Positions 1 to 8,425 of a stretch of 64,000 nucleotides of DNA are shown piece after piece. Location of the stretch: assembly GCF_020991375.1 (NCBI RefSeq), contig NZ_JAJLQZ010000005.1:248001-312000 (forward strand), in the 5' to 3' direction. Source of the DNA: Glycomyces amatae (GTDB taxonomy: Bacteria; Actinomycetota; Actinomycetes; Mycobacteriales; Micromonosporaceae). The stretch's first letter is position 1, and the number at the start of each line of letters is the position of its first letter. The position numbers and the translations under genes are program-made. The notes under the pieces were generated by a model that searched no databases, was not told where the DNA came from, and worked only from the letters and a program-made list of their open reading frames with translations.

Positions 1-227
1 AACTCGCCGCCCACTTCGGCCGCCGCACCCCCGCCGACGAGGTCCCCGGCGGCTACCGCCTCCACTTCCCCCTCGGCCGCGTCCTCCTCTCCATCGCCGA
101 CGGCGGCCTCGTCCTCGAAGCCGACGCCCCCGACGAGGACGCGCTCGCGCGCGTCGAGGCCCTCGTCGGCGACCGCCTCCAGAGCATCGCCCCGCACGGA
201 CTCGACCTCGTGTGGCGGCGCCAGTGA
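1..227 (+). CDS. DUF2218 family protein, C-terminal part (5' end outside window)
   Basis: The reading frame enters the window at base 3 and ends at the TGA at 225-227, leaving about 74 residues. They follow the pattern of the small DUF2218 family: an HFGRR-like segment, then HFPLGRVLLSIADGGLVLE, then a helix of the type DEDALARVEALVGDRL and a terminal DLVWRR. Members are about 90-100 residues, so only the first residues are missing. Function is unknown; these genes often sit beside metal or siderophore genes, but that cannot be tested here. The next gene begins 29 bp downstream on the same strand, so the two may be co-transcribed. Confidence 0.7.
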   Translation, partial: LAAHFGRRTPADEVPGGYRLHFPLGRVLLSIADGGLVLEADAPDEDALARVEALVGDRLQSIAPHGLDLVWRRQ

Positions 228-256
228 CACCAAGGGCCACCACCGAAGGGACAGCC

Positions 257-1198
257 ATGCGCGCCGTCGTCATCACCGATTTCGACACCGAACCGGTCCT
301 CACCGACCTCCCCGTCCCCGAACCCGGCCCCGGGGAGGTCCTCGTCCGCCTCGCCGCCGCCGGCGTCAACCCCTTCGACTGGAAGGTCATCGGGGGCGCC
401 ATGCGCGGCGCCGTCGACCACGCCTTCCCGCTCGTGCTCGGCTCCGACGGCGCCGGCACCGTCGAGCGCACCGGCGCGGGCGTCGCCGCCTTCACCTTCG
501 GCGACCGCGTCTTCGGCCCCTTCATGGACGTCGAGCACGGCCGCGGCTCCTACGCCGAGTACGCGATCGCCAAGGCCTCCAAGCTCGCCCGCCTCCCCGA
601 CGACCTCCCCTTCGACCTCGCCGCCGCCATGCCCACCGCCTGCGCCGCCGCCTACACGTTCGTGGAGGGCACCGGCGTCGGCCCCGGGCAGACCCTCCTC
701 GTCAACGGCGCCTCGGGGGGCGTCGGCCAGGCCGCCGTGCAGCTCGCCGCCGCCCAGGGCGTCCACGTCATCGCCACCACCGACTCCGGCACCGCCGCCT
801 ACCTGCGCGACCTCGGCGCCGCCGAGACGGTCGACTTCACCGCCGCCCCCACCGCCGAGCAGGTCCGCGACACCCACCCCGACGGCGTGGACGCCGTGGT
901 GGACCTCGTCTCCGCGGACGACCAGATCGAGGCGATCGCGCTGCTGCTCAAGCCGAACGGCGTCATCGTCTCCTCCAACGGCTCGCTCGGCGATGAACTG
1001 CTCGCCGCCCACGGCCTGCGCGGCGCGAACCTGTACGCCAACATGACGCCCGCGACGCTGGCGTTCCTCGCCGAGGCGGTCGAGGCGGGCCAGCTGCGGG
1101 TCCGCATCGACCACCGCGCCCCGCTCGAGGAGGCCGCCGCGGCGCTGGAGCGCCTGAAGGAGGGCCAGGCCCGCGGCAAGACCGTGCTCGAGCTCTGA
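257..1198 (+). CDS. NADP-dependent MDR-family oxidoreductase (quinone reductase-like)
   Basis: A 313-residue medium-chain reductase. The N-terminal GroES-like domain (about 1-110) carries the PGPGEVLVRLAAAGVNPFDWK signature. The Rossmann domain has the dinucleotide loop GASGGVG at 151-157, and the C-terminus ends GKTVLEL as in quinone/enone reductases. No zinc-binding cysteine cluster is present, which fits the zinc-independent branch that reduces quinones or activated double bonds with NADPH. The start at 257 is preferred over an in-frame ATG at 212 because GAAGGGA lies just upstream of 257 and the extra 15 codons overlap the previous gene. Substrate is not predictable. Confidence 0.85.
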   Translation: MRAVVITDFDTEPVLTDLPVPEPGPGEVLVRLAAAGVNPFDWKVIGGAMRGAVDHAFPLVLGSDGAGTVERTGAGVAAFTFGDRVFGPFMDVEHGRGSYAEYAIAKASKLARLPDDLPFDLAAAMPTACAAAYTFVEGTGVGPGQTLLVNGASGGVGQAAVQLAAAQGVHVIATTDSGTAAYLRDLGAAETVDFTAAPTAEQVRDTHPDGVDAVVDLVSADDQIEAIALLLKPNGVIVSSNGSLGDELLAAHGLRGANLYANMTPATLAFLAEAVEAGQLRVRIDHRAPLEEAAAALERLKEGQARGKTVLEL

Positions 1199-1220
1199 AC
1201 GGCGCCCGCGAGCGCGCGAA

Positions 1221-1268
1221 GGCCGCGGCCGCCTGGTCCTGGGGAACGAACGGGCGGCGGCCGCGGCC
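1221..1268. terminator. Hairpin between convergent genes
   Basis: A 13-bp perfect stem (1221-1233 pairs with 1256-1268, arm GGCCGCGGCCGCC) with a 22-nt loop lies between the convergent MDR reductase and mannanase genes. It probably ends transcription from both sides; there is no U-tract. Confidence 0.55.
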
Positions 1269-1282
1269 GGCATGCGGGGCGG

Positions 1283-2095
1283 TCAGATGGCCTCCACGTC
1301 CACCCAGAAGCGGGTGTCGTTGGAGAGGTTGGCCGAGTCCGACTCGAGCCGTCCCTTGATCCAGTAGACCGCGGTGCGGTATTTGTCGATGTCGTCGGTG
1401 CCCGGGTCGTTCAGGCCCGTCTCGCCGTTGCGGTGCCCGGCGAACCAGGTGTACTCGCCGTAGTGGCTCTGGGCCTGGTGGCGGCAGTACAGGTCGGCGC
1501 CGAGGTCGCTGTTGAGCAGTGCGCCGTTGTTCCAGTCGTTGATGCTCTGCCCGGTGAACCAGCTGCACGAGTTGCGCAGCATGTGCCAGTTCTGCTTGAA
1601 GATGCCGAAGTTGGCCGCGTCGTAGGTCTTGTTGTCGCCGTAGGCGTAGTTGGTGGTCATCGTATCGGTCTCGAGCATGGCGATCGCCAGGTCGAGGGTG
1701 GTGCCGCCGTAAGCGATGATCTGCTGCTTGCGCTGGCCGAGGCCGCTGACGGCGTACGAGCCGCATTCGGCGTTCGAGGGGCAGGTCAGGCTGCCGCCTC
1801 CGCCGCCCTGGACGATGCAGGACCGCCCGTTCTCCCAGCCCCAGCCGTCGCCGTCGGGGTCGGAGGCACTGCCGTTCTGGCAGGTCGGGTAGCCGCCTCC
1901 GTTCGGATCGGCGCTGCCGCCCTGGACGATGCAGGACTGGTTGTTCTCCCAGCCCCAGCCGTCTCCGTCGGGGTCGGAGGCACTGCCGTTCGCGCAGTAC
2001 GGGTAGTCCTGCGCGGTGGCGGGGGAGGCCCCCGCCAGGCCGAGGCCGAGCATGGTGAGGCAGGCGGCGAAGAGGATCGCCAGTCTTCGTTTCAT
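1283..2095 (-). CDS. Secreted GH134-type endo-beta-1,4-mannanase with two CBM10-like modules
   Basis: A 270-residue secreted protein. Residues 1-28 are a signal peptide ending SPATAQ. Two near-identical cysteine-paired modules of CBM10 type follow (about 30-58 and 69-97, each with GDGWGWEN and SCIVQGG). The catalytic part (about 105-270) has the lysozyme-like GH134 pattern: Glu142 in AIAMLETDTM and Asp154 in YAYGDNKTYDAANFG. Their 12-residue spacing equals that of the acid/base pair (Glu45/Asp57) I recall for the Streptomyces GH134 mannanase. Streptomyces GH134 enzymes are known with a CBM10; two copies is less usual. It would cleave mannan outside the cell. A good Shine-Dalgarno (GAAGGAG) precedes the ATG. 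About 230 bp of partly AT-rich DNA upstream probably holds its promoter. The family call rests on motif spacing, not on a search. Confidence 0.72.
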   Translation of the reverse strand: MKRRLAILFAACLTMLGLGLAGASPATAQDYPYCANGSASDPDGDGWGWENNQSCIVQGGSADPNGGGYPTCQNGSASDPDGDGWGWENGRSCIVQGGGGGSLTCPSNAECGSYAVSGLGQRKQQIIAYGGTTLDLAIAMLETDTMTTNYAYGDNKTYDAANFGIFKQNWHMLRNSCSWFTGQSINDWNNGALLNSDLGADLYCRHQAQSHYGEYTWFAGHRNGETGLNDPGTDDIDKYRTAVYWIKGRLESDSANLSNDTRFWVDVEAI

Positions 2096-2326
2096 CGTGT
2101 GCTCCTTCGGGTGAGGGTCGAGGAATGCGCTGCCCGACCGCGGCCCTCAGGGCACGGCGATTCGCCGTGCGGGGCCGCAGCCCCGCCCGATTCGCTTAAC
2201 CGTGTAATCTCCCGATGGTGACCGCAGATACAGGCATATTGATGATTTTCAATAGCCTAGAACTGAACCCGTTAAGTTGCAAGTCGCCGCATCGGGAAGA
2301 TCGGCCCCCGCCGCCGCGCCCGGTCC

Positions 2327-2992
2327 TCACCCGGCGCCGCCGGCCTCGGCCGGCTTGCGGAACAGCAAGTGGCCGTAGTGGAACCCGCGGACCGGGTCCA
2401 GCTCCGGCGCGGAGACCAGGCGGGCCGTCTCGTGGAACCCCGCCTCCCGCAGCAGCCCGGTGACGCGGTCGACCGGCCAGCGGTAGGCGGGCGCGACGGC
2501 GTGGTCGAACGGTTGCGGGACCCGCGCGGCCCCGGCGTCGGCCTGGAACGTCAGCAGCAGGTGCCCGCCCGGGGCGAGCAGCCGGTGGAACTCGGCGAAC
2601 ACCGCCGGGACCTCCTCGGGCGGCGTGTGGATGATCGAGGACCGCGAGAGCAGCCCGCCCAGCGCCCCGTCGGGCAGGTCGACCGCGGCCATGTCGCCCT
2701 GCGCGAACTCGACGTCCGGGAAGTGCTCGCGCGCCAAGGCGACCATCTCGGGGGAGAGGTCGAGGCCCCGGGCCCGCAGCCCGAGCCGGCGCAGCTGGTC
2801 GGTGACGGCGCCCGGCCCGCAGCCGACGTCCAGCACCGGGAGCGAAGCGCCCCGGACGAAGTCCGCGAAGGCCCCGATCATCGCATTGTCCAGCGGGTGC
2901 TCCGGCACCGCGTTCCTGAACAGCGCCAAGTACTGTGCGGCCGCCGAGTCGTACCCGTCCCGGGTCGCGCGCATGTGTTCGAGTTCGCCCAT
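2327..2992 (-). CDS. Class I SAM-dependent methyltransferase
   Basis: 221 residues with the Rossmann methyltransferase fold. Motif I is PVLDVGCGPGAVTD (about 52-65), the acidic motif II follows (ARGLDLSPEMV), and FAQGDMAAVDLPDG and LLAPGGHLLLTF mark the later strands. This is the Methyltransf_11/25 type found in small-molecule and quinone methylases. Methyl acceptor unknown. An internal Met7 is an alternative start. It is a monocistronic minus-strand gene; the next gene upstream is separated by about 33 bp and has no related function. Confidence 0.82.
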   Translation of the reverse strand: MGELEHMRATRDGYDSAAAQYLALFRNAVPEHPLDNAMIGAFADFVRGASLPVLDVGCGPGAVTDQLRRLGLRARGLDLSPEMVALAREHFPDVEFAQGDMAAVDLPDGALGGLLSRSSIIHTPPEEVPAVFAEFHRLLAPGGHLLLTFQADAGAARVPQPFDHAVAPAYRWPVDRVTGLLREAGFHETARLVSAPELDPVRGFHYGHLLFRKPAEAGGAG

Positions 2993-3025
2993 GGCGCAGA
3001 ACCCTACGCCGCCCGCGGCCCCGAT

Positions 3026-3568
3026 CTAGGGCAGGTGACCGGTGAAGGCGGTCTGGAAGTAGCGGTTCTGCTCCATGTGCGCCAGGTACCTCGGGTCGGT
3101 CACCTCGATGGTGAAGTCCGCGTTCTCGCCGTCATCGTCCGGATCGATCCCGAAGGCCGCGATGATGGCCCCGGTCCGCTCGAGGAACTCGTCGCTGCGC
3201 GGTTGCAGCACCAGGTAGTGGTACCCGTCCGCGAAACCCCGCGAGGAGTCCAGCCGCCCCGCGTAGTGGTCGGCCGCCTTCACCCTGGGCAGCACCGGCT
3301 CCCTGGTGCCCTCGTCCAGCAGGTAGCCGTCCTCGTCGACCCACGCCTTCTTGCCCAGGAACAGCTCGAAGCACTCCGCGAACTCCTCGGCCGTCCCCTT
3401 GTCGATGTCGGCGGCCCCGTACCCCTGGAACCAGGTGTCCATGAGCAGCTGGAGCCCGAACTCCGGACCCCGATGGAACTCGATGCCGTGCCCGAGCCGG
3501 CTCGTGAGCAGGCCCTCCACCTTGGTTCCCTCACGGCCCCAAGTCATCACATCGAAGATGAAGGTCAT
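3026..3568 (-). CDS. Hypothetical protein (180 aa)
   Basis: I do not recognise this family. The protein is soluble, acidic and rich in aromatic residues, with no signal peptide or membrane segment. It starts MTFIFDVMTWGREGTK and carries segments such as LLMDTWFQGYGAADIDKGTAEEF. This looks like a compact alpha/beta cytoplasmic protein, perhaps of an immunity-protein or SUKH/Imm type, but no motif is firm enough to assign it. Codon use matches its neighbours. It lies 33 bp upstream of the methyltransferase on the same strand, so the two may share a transcript. Confidence 0.6.
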   Translation of the reverse strand: MTFIFDVMTWGREGTKVEGLLTSRLGHGIEFHRGPEFGLQLLMDTWFQGYGAADIDKGTAEEFAECFELFLGKKAWVDEDGYLLDEGTREPVLPRVKAADHYAGRLDSSRGFADGYHYLVLQPRSDEFLERTGAIIAAFGIDPDDDGENADFTIEVTDPRYLAHMEQNRYFQTAFTGHLP

Positions 3569-3674
3569 GGTCGCGCATCCTAACCAGTTCGGGCAAATCC
3601 GGCGCCCGCCGGGCCCCCCGGACGTGGCGTCGAGCCGCGCGGCAGCGAAGGCCGCCCGTCGCCGGACACCGCGT

Positions 3675-4526
3675 TCAGCCCCGCGGCGCCGCGGGGGCGG
3701 TCCAGCTGTCGAGGAGCCGCAGCGCCTCGGCGCTCTTCGAGCCGGGCTCGACGTTGTACACGCACAGCGTCTGGTTCGGGTCGCCCGGCGACCCGAAGGC
3801 CTCGTAGGCGAACTCGAGCTCGCCGACCACCGGGTGCCGGTACCGCTTGACGCCGTAGGTGCGCCGCAGCACCCCGTGGTCGTTCCACCAGCCGCTGAAC
3901 TCCGGGCAGCCGAGCGTCAGCTCCCCGACGAAGTCCGCCAGCCGCCGGTCCTCCGGGTGCTTGCCGGCGTCGAAGCGGAGCATCGCCACCGAGTCCCGCG
4001 CGATCGTCTCCCAGTCGACCACGCGCTCCCTGGCCTCCGGGTCGAGCAGGTAGTACCGGGCGAGGTTGCGCCGCGCCGCGGGCATCGCCTCGAAGTCGGC
4101 CACGACCTCCCGGGCCAGGCGGTTCGCCGCCAGCACGTCCAGGCGCCTGCCGACGATGAACGCCGGCACGCCGTCCAGGCTCTGGAGCGTCAGCAGCAGC
4201 CCCGGCCGCACCCGCTGCGCCGCGATCGGCCCCTTCCGGTGCGGCGCCCGCCTCCCGGCCAGGTCCACGAGGTGCTCGCGCTCCGAGGCGTCCAGCCGCA
4301 GCGCCGCCGCCAGCGCCTCCAGGACCTCCGGCGACGGGTTCCCGGCCCGGCCCTGCTCCAGCCGCGTGTAGTACTCGACGCTCACGTTCGCCAGCCGCGC
4401 GACCTCGTCGCGGCGCAGCCCCGGCACCCGCCGGACGCGGCCGTCGTCGGGCAGCCCCGCCTCCCGCGGGCGCACGCGGGCCCGGCGGCTCCGCAGGAAG
4501 TCCGAGATCGCAACGCGCTGGTCCAT
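3675..4526 (-). CDS. XRE-family regulator with MmyB-like ligand-binding domain
   Basis: 283 residues. The N-terminal HTH (about 25-90) contains PGLRRDEVARLANVSVEYY followed by TRLEQGR and PSPEVLEALAAAL. The C-terminal MmyB-like domain contains PAFIVGRRLDVLAANRLA and ends with a segment typical of the family (VVGELEFAYEAF). Such regulators in actinomycetes usually stand divergent from a short-chain dehydrogenase and repress it, with a fatty-acid-like ligand proposed. That is the arrangement here: the SDR starts 165 bp away on the other strand. The start at 4526 is chosen because the HTH begins soon after it and a GGGGG run precedes it. Confidence 0.85.
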   Translation of the reverse strand: MDQRVAISDFLRSRRARVRPREAGLPDDGRVRRVPGLRRDEVARLANVSVEYYTRLEQGRAGNPSPEVLEALAAALRLDASEREHLVDLAGRRAPHRKGPIAAQRVRPGLLLTLQSLDGVPAFIVGRRLDVLAANRLAREVVADFEAMPAARRNLARYYLLDPEARERVVDWETIARDSVAMLRFDAGKHPEDRRLADFVGELTLGCPEFSGWWNDHGVLRRTYGVKRYRHPVVGELEFAYEAFGSPGDPNQTLCVYNVEPGSKSAEALRLLDSWTAPAAPRG

Positions 4527-4691
4527 ACCCCCATTGTGCCCGCGCCGACCCGGCCCCGGCGGCGCCCGGGTGGTACTGCCGGTACCAGTCGGCGCAGGGC
4601 CGATCGAGCGCCGTCCCCGGGCCCGGAACGGTGCTGTACTCGATTGCGGGGCGGGCAGGCCGCTCCACCGCAACGCCATCGAGGGAACCAA

Positions 4692-5474
4692 ATGTCCACT
4701 GTGAACACCACTGAGATCCCGCGGCCGCTCGCCGGACGCGTCGCCGTCGTCACCGGCGCCTCCAGCGGCCTCGGCGAGGCCACCGCCGAGCTGCTGGCCG
4801 CGCGGGGCGCCCGCGTCGCCCTCCTCGCCCGCCGCGCCGACCGGCTCGACGCCCTCCTCGCCCGCATCGAGGAGGCCGGCGGCACCGCGATCGCCGTGAC
4901 CGCCGACGTCACCGACGCCGAAGCGCTCCAGGCCGCCGCCGAACGCGTCCGGTCCGAGCTCGGCACCGCCGACCTCCTGTTCAACAACGCCGGGGTCATG
5001 CTCGCCGCACCGGTCACCGAGACCCGCCACGACCAGTGGCGGCGCCAGATCGACACCAACGTCTCGGGCCTGATGAACGCCATCGGCGCGTTCGTCCCGC
5101 AACTGGTCGAGGCCGCCGCGGAGAAGGGCGTCGCCGACCTGGTGAACACCTCCTCGATCGCGGCCCAGGGCGTCTTCCCCAACTTCGCCGTCTACACCGG
5201 CTCCAAGGCCTTCGTCTCCCACGCCTCGCGCAACCTCCGCTCCGAACTCGGCGCCCTGAACGTGCGGGTCGCCGTGATCGAGCCGGGGATCGTCAGGACC
5301 GAACTCCAAGGGCACGTCACCGACCCGGGCTCGAACGCGTGGCTCGACGAGGTGTTCGCCACCCAGGTGGTCCTGGAGCCCGGCGACATCGCCGAGACCG
5401 TCGCGTTCCTGGCCCAGCAGCCGCCGCGCGTCAACTTCCAGCAGATCACCGTCATGCCCACCTTCCAGGTCTGA
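4692..5474 (+). CDS. Short-chain dehydrogenase/reductase (SDR)
   Basis: 260 residues, classical SDR. The cofactor loop is TGASSGLG at 21-28, NNAG sits at about 98-101, the catalytic serine is in NTSSIAAQG (Ser154/155), and the YxxxK pair is Tyr168/Lys172. The protein would reduce a carbonyl or oxidise an alcohol with NAD(P)H. GAGGGA lies 6-7 nt upstream of the ATG. It is divergent from the MmyB-type regulator, its likely repressor. Substrate unknown. Confidence 0.88.
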   Translation: MSTVNTTEIPRPLAGRVAVVTGASSGLGEATAELLAARGARVALLARRADRLDALLARIEEAGGTAIAVTADVTDAEALQAAAERVRSELGTADLLFNNAGVMLAAPVTETRHDQWRRQIDTNVSGLMNAIGAFVPQLVEAAAEKGVADLVNTSSIAAQGVFPNFAVYTGSKAFVSHASRNLRSELGALNVRVAVIEPGIVRTELQGHVTDPGSNAWLDEVFATQVVLEPGDIAETVAFLAQQPPRVNFQQITVMPTFQV

Positions 5475-5656
5475 ACCCGCCCCCCGCGGGGCACCCTCGC
5501 GGGGCGGCGCACTGCGACGATCGTTCGGGAACCGAAGCGGCGGCCCCGGGACGCGTGGCACGATTGCCGTCGGAAACCGACTCGGCCGAACCCGAGTCCT
5601 CATACGGCGGACGTCCGGCACGCGTCCCGGGAAGCACCGACACACGGAGGTTCACC

Positions 5657-6601
5657 ATGGCCAAGCTCGGCCGGACCGACATCGAGATCTACCCGCTCGT
5701 CCTGGGTACCAACACCTTCGGGTGGAACACCGAGGAGTCCGAAGCGCACGCGGTGCTCGACGCCTTCACCGCCGCCGGCGGCGACCTCATCGACACCGCC
5801 GACTCCTACTCCGCCTGGGCGCCGGGCAACTCCGGCGGCGAGTCCGAGACCGTCATCGGCACCTGGCTCGCCAAGCACCGCGACACGCGCGCCATGGTCG
5901 CCACCAAGGTCTCCCAGCACCCCGAGTTCAAGGGCCTCTCGGCCGCGAACGTCAGGGCCGCCGCCGAGGCCTCCCTCAAACGCCTCGGCGTCGAGGCCAT
6001 CGACCTCTACTACGCCCACTTCGACGACGCGGAGACCCCGCTCGAGGAGACCGTCGGCGCCTTCGACGCCCTCGTCCGGGAGGGCAAGATCCGGTACATC
6101 GGCGTCTCCAACTACAGCCCCGAGCGGCTGCGCGAATGGCTCGACGTCACCGAGCGCCACGGCTACGCCCGCCCCGTGGCCCTCCAACCGAAGTACAGCC
6201 TCGTCAGCCGCGCCACCTTCGAGCCGGGCCTGCGCGACATCGCCGTGGCCGAGGACCTCAGCGCCCTCCCCTACCACGTGCTCGCGAGCGGCTTCCTCAC
6301 TGGGAAGTACCGCACTGAGGCCGACCTGGAGCAGAGCGTCCGCGGCGGATCGGCCGCCAAGCACCTGAACCCCTCCGGCCTCGCGGTCGTCGACAAGCTC
6401 GACCAGATCGCCCGGGACCGCGGCGTCGCGATCGCCTCGGTCGCGCTGGCCTGGGCCCGCTCCAGGCCCGGCGTCGCCGCGCCGATCGCGGGCGCCCGCG
6501 TCGCCGACCAGCTCGCGCCGCTCCTGGCCTCGGCCAAACTGGAGCTGTCCCCCGACGAGGCCGACGAGCTGACCGCCCTCTCCGACTTCATCGGCGCCTG
6601 A
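5657..6601 (+). CDS. Aldo/keto reductase
   Basis: 314 residues, (beta/alpha)8 aldo/keto reductase. The catalytic tetrad is visible: Asp46 and Tyr51 in LIDTADSYS, Lys84 in VATKV and His121 in YYAHFDD. The C-terminal half has the IRYIGVSNYSPERL and VAAPIAGAR signatures of the Tas/YajO-type NADPH reductases. CGGAGG lies 6 nt before the ATG. It follows the SDR on the same strand after 182 bp, and the two oxidoreductases may serve the same detoxification response. Natural substrate unknown. Confidence 0.88.
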   Translation: MAKLGRTDIEIYPLVLGTNTFGWNTEESEAHAVLDAFTAAGGDLIDTADSYSAWAPGNSGGESETVIGTWLAKHRDTRAMVATKVSQHPEFKGLSAANVRAAAEASLKRLGVEAIDLYYAHFDDAETPLEETVGAFDALVREGKIRYIGVSNYSPERLREWLDVTERHGYARPVALQPKYSLVSRATFEPGLRDIAVAEDLSALPYHVLASGFLTGKYRTEADLEQSVRGGSAAKHLNPSGLAVVDKLDQIARDRGVAIASVALAWARSRPGVAAPIAGARVADQLAPLLASAKLELSPDEADELTALSDFIGA

Positions 6602-6613
6602 CGCGCCGTCACG

Positions 6614-6643
6614 GGGCCCGCGGCCGTCCCAGACCGCGGGCCC
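6614..6643 (+). terminator. Hairpin after aldo/keto reductase
   Basis: Perfect 10-bp stem, GGGCCCGCGG at 6614-6623 and CCGCGGGCCC at 6634-6643, with a 10-nt loop, 12 bp past the stop codon. Confidence 0.55.
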
Positions 6644-6690
6644 GCCGAAAGTCCGTTGCCGAACGGCCCCCGCGGGGCGAGACTGTCCGG

Positions 6691-7434
6691 ATGGCGCATG
6701 AGACCCCCCTCCCCGGCGGCTACGTCAACGAGGTCGTCCTGAAGGACGGCAGCGTCCGCCGCCCCGTCGGCCCCCACTCGCCGTTCGTCCACCGCGTGCT
6801 CGAGCACCTCGAGGACCACGGCTGGAGCGGAGCGCCCCGCCTCCTCGGCCGCGACGAGGAGGGCCGGGAGATGCTGGGCTTCATCGAAGGGCACGTCGCG
6901 ATCGAGCACGGCCGCTCCGCCTACGCCGAGTCCGACGCGAGCCTGGCGCGGCTGGCGGCCATGGTCCGCGAGTTCCACGACCTGTGCGCCGACCCGGCCC
7001 TGTCCGGTGACGCCGGGACGGTGTGCCACAACGACCTCGCCCCGAAGAACACCGTCTACGCCGACGCGGGCCCCGGCGCGCTCCCCGTGGCGTTCATCGA
7101 CTGGGACGGGGCCGCCCCCGGCGAGCGCCTCCACGACGTCGCCCACCTGTGCTGGGAGTTCCTCCGACTGGGCACCCCGGTCACCGACCTCCCGGAGACG
7201 GCCCGGCGGATGCGGCTGGTCGCCGACGCCTACGGGCTCGACCCCGACCGGCGCTCCCGCCTGGTCGACACCGTGCTGTGGTGGCAGGACCGCTGCTGGC
7301 GCGGCATCGAGGCCGGGGCGGAGGCGGGCGACCCGGCGATGGTCCGCATCCGCGACCTGGGCGCACCCGTCTGGATCAGGGGGGACCACGACTGGGTCCT
7401 CGAGCACCGGGCGGCCCTCGGGGCGGCGCTGTAG
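6691..7434 (+). CDS. APH-family phosphotransferase
   Basis: 247 residues of the aminoglycoside phosphotransferase / choline kinase fold. The catalytic loop is VCHNDLAPKN (HND at 113-115), and the metal-binding Asp137 is in VAFIDWDGAAPG. The N-terminal lobe (about 1-60) is short and lacks an obvious glycine loop, as in many APH-like proteins annotated from actinomycete genomes. It could phosphorylate a hydroxyl group on an antibiotic, sugar or metabolite; true aminoglycoside resistance cannot be inferred. The stop codon is 31 bp from the target duplication of the mobile element that follows. Confidence 0.8.
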   Translation: MAHETPLPGGYVNEVVLKDGSVRRPVGPHSPFVHRVLEHLEDHGWSGAPRLLGRDEEGREMLGFIEGHVAIEHGRSAYAESDASLARLAAMVREFHDLCADPALSGDAGTVCHNDLAPKNTVYADAGPGALPVAFIDWDGAAPGERLHDVAHLCWEFLRLGTPVTDLPETARRMRLVADAYGLDPDRRSRLVDTVLWWQDRCWRGIEAGAEAGDPAMVRIRDLGAPVWIRGDHDWVLEHRAALGAAL

Positions 7435-7465
7435 CCGGTGCGCTTCCGGCGCACCCGATCACGAC

Positions 7466-7475
7466 GGCCTAAGCG
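7466..7475. repeat. Left copy of 10-bp target-site duplication
   Basis: GGCCTAAGCG here is identical to 9213-9222. The two copies directly abut the terminal inverted repeats of the element at 7476-9212, as expected for a transposition-made duplication. Confidence 0.75.
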
Positions 7476-7517
7476 CGATGTCGTTCAGTCAGGGGTGTCG
7501 GTCTTAGTCCGGTGTTC

Positions 7518-8142
7518 GGGCGGGCGGCGACAGCGTGGTGTGGGGCCGGTCCTGCGTGCGTCGCTGAGGCCGAGCTGGTCTTGGGTCGGTGTTCGGGCGG
7601 GCGGCGACGGAGCTGTGGAGGCCGGGGCCGGGGTGGGTTGCCGGGGCCGGATCGGCGCTCAGGTGAAGTTCAGGCCATCAGCGACGGTGTGGCGGAGGGA
7701 TCGGTCCTGCGGTGGTCGCCGGGGCCGGGTCGGTGTGCGGGTGGGGGTCGAACAGGCGGCGATGACGAGGTGGAGGCCGGGCTTGGATGCGTCGCCTGGG
7801 CCGGGTCGGTTCGTGGTCGGTGTTCAAGCGTTCAGCGACGGCGGAGCGATAGGCCGGGCGCGGGTGCGTTGCCGGGGCTGAGTCGGTGTGCGGTTGGGGT
7901 TCAGGCGGCAGCGACGGTGTGGTGCAGGGGCAATCCTGTGGGGGTGTCGGGCCGGGCCGGTTCTCAGGCGGGTTCAGGCAATCGGCGACGATGTGAGGGA
8001 GGGACTGGTTCAGGGTGGCCTGCCGGGGCCGGACCGGTCCTCGAGTGGGATTCAGGCCATCAGCGACGGTGTGGCGGAGGGGTCGGTCCTGCGGTGGCTG
8101 CCGGGGCCGGGGCGGTGCGGGTGGCGCCGGGAACGAACGACG
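7518..8142 (+). repeat. Array of nine ~75-bp degenerate repeats
   Basis: A core related to GGGCGGGCGGCGACG recurs at 7518, 7595, 7672, 7750, 7826, 7902, 7976, 8054 and (weakest) 8128, giving intervals of 74-78 bp. Stretches between cores are also related (GCCGGGGCCGG and TCGGT are common), so whole units are repeated. The period is not a fixed multiple of three, which argues against coding. The same core, at the same period, recurs in arrays at 58.5 and 61.1-61.5 kb. Confidence 0.75.
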
Positions 8143-8425
8143 GTGTTCCGGTGGCGGTGGCGGCGGGACCGGTGGTTGCCGGTGCGGTGGCGGCTCGGCC
8201 GGTCCTCGCTGCGGCGGCGGGGTCGGTGAGCGCTGGTGCGGCGGTGCCGGTCGTCGCTGCGGTGTCGGTGGTTGCCGGGTTCGACCAGGCGGCCTGCCGC
8301 CGGGCGGCCTGCCGCCGGGCGGCCTGGCGCGCGGTGCGTGCCGCAGGAGTCGCGGCGCAAGGCATCGTCGTCGTGGTCGTCGTGGTCGTCGTGGTCGTCG
8401 TGGTCGTCGTGGTCGTGGTGGTCAT
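8060..8425 (-). CDS. Possible small Thr/Ala-rich protein with N-terminal poly-threonine
   Basis: The only support is translational: GGAAGGAGGTGA lies about 8 nt before the ATG at 8425, one of the strongest Shine-Dalgarno sequences in the window, and a frame of 121 codons follows. The product begins with Met and about 20 threonines encoded by a 9-bp microsatellite, then a low-complexity Ala/Arg/Thr/Pro sequence without recognisable domain. The 3' part runs through two units of the repeat array on the opposite strand. It may be the relic start of a gene like the DUF222-HNH gene at 60881, which also starts after AAGGAGGTGA. It may not be translated to a stable protein. Confidence 0.3.
   Translation of the reverse strand: MTTTTTTTTTTTTTTTTTTTMPCAATPAARTARQAARRQAARRQAAWSNPATTDTAATTGTAAPALTDPAAAARTGRAATAPATTGPAATATGTPSFVPGATRTAPAPAATAGPTPPPHRR
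8367..8420. repeat. 9-bp microsatellite (GTCGTCGTG)
   Basis: Five perfect copies of GTCGTCGTG (8367-8411) plus one variant (GTCGTGGTG, 8412-8420). On the minus strand it encodes the threonine run of the small frame starting at 8425. Copy-number change would keep that frame open. Confidence 0.85.

Noticed and set aside
2369-3583. Long plus-strand frames opposite the methyltransferase and hypothetical genes
   Set aside because: Arg/Val/Gly-rich shadow translation typical of high-GC DNA; the minus-strand genes show real motifs and ribosome sites.
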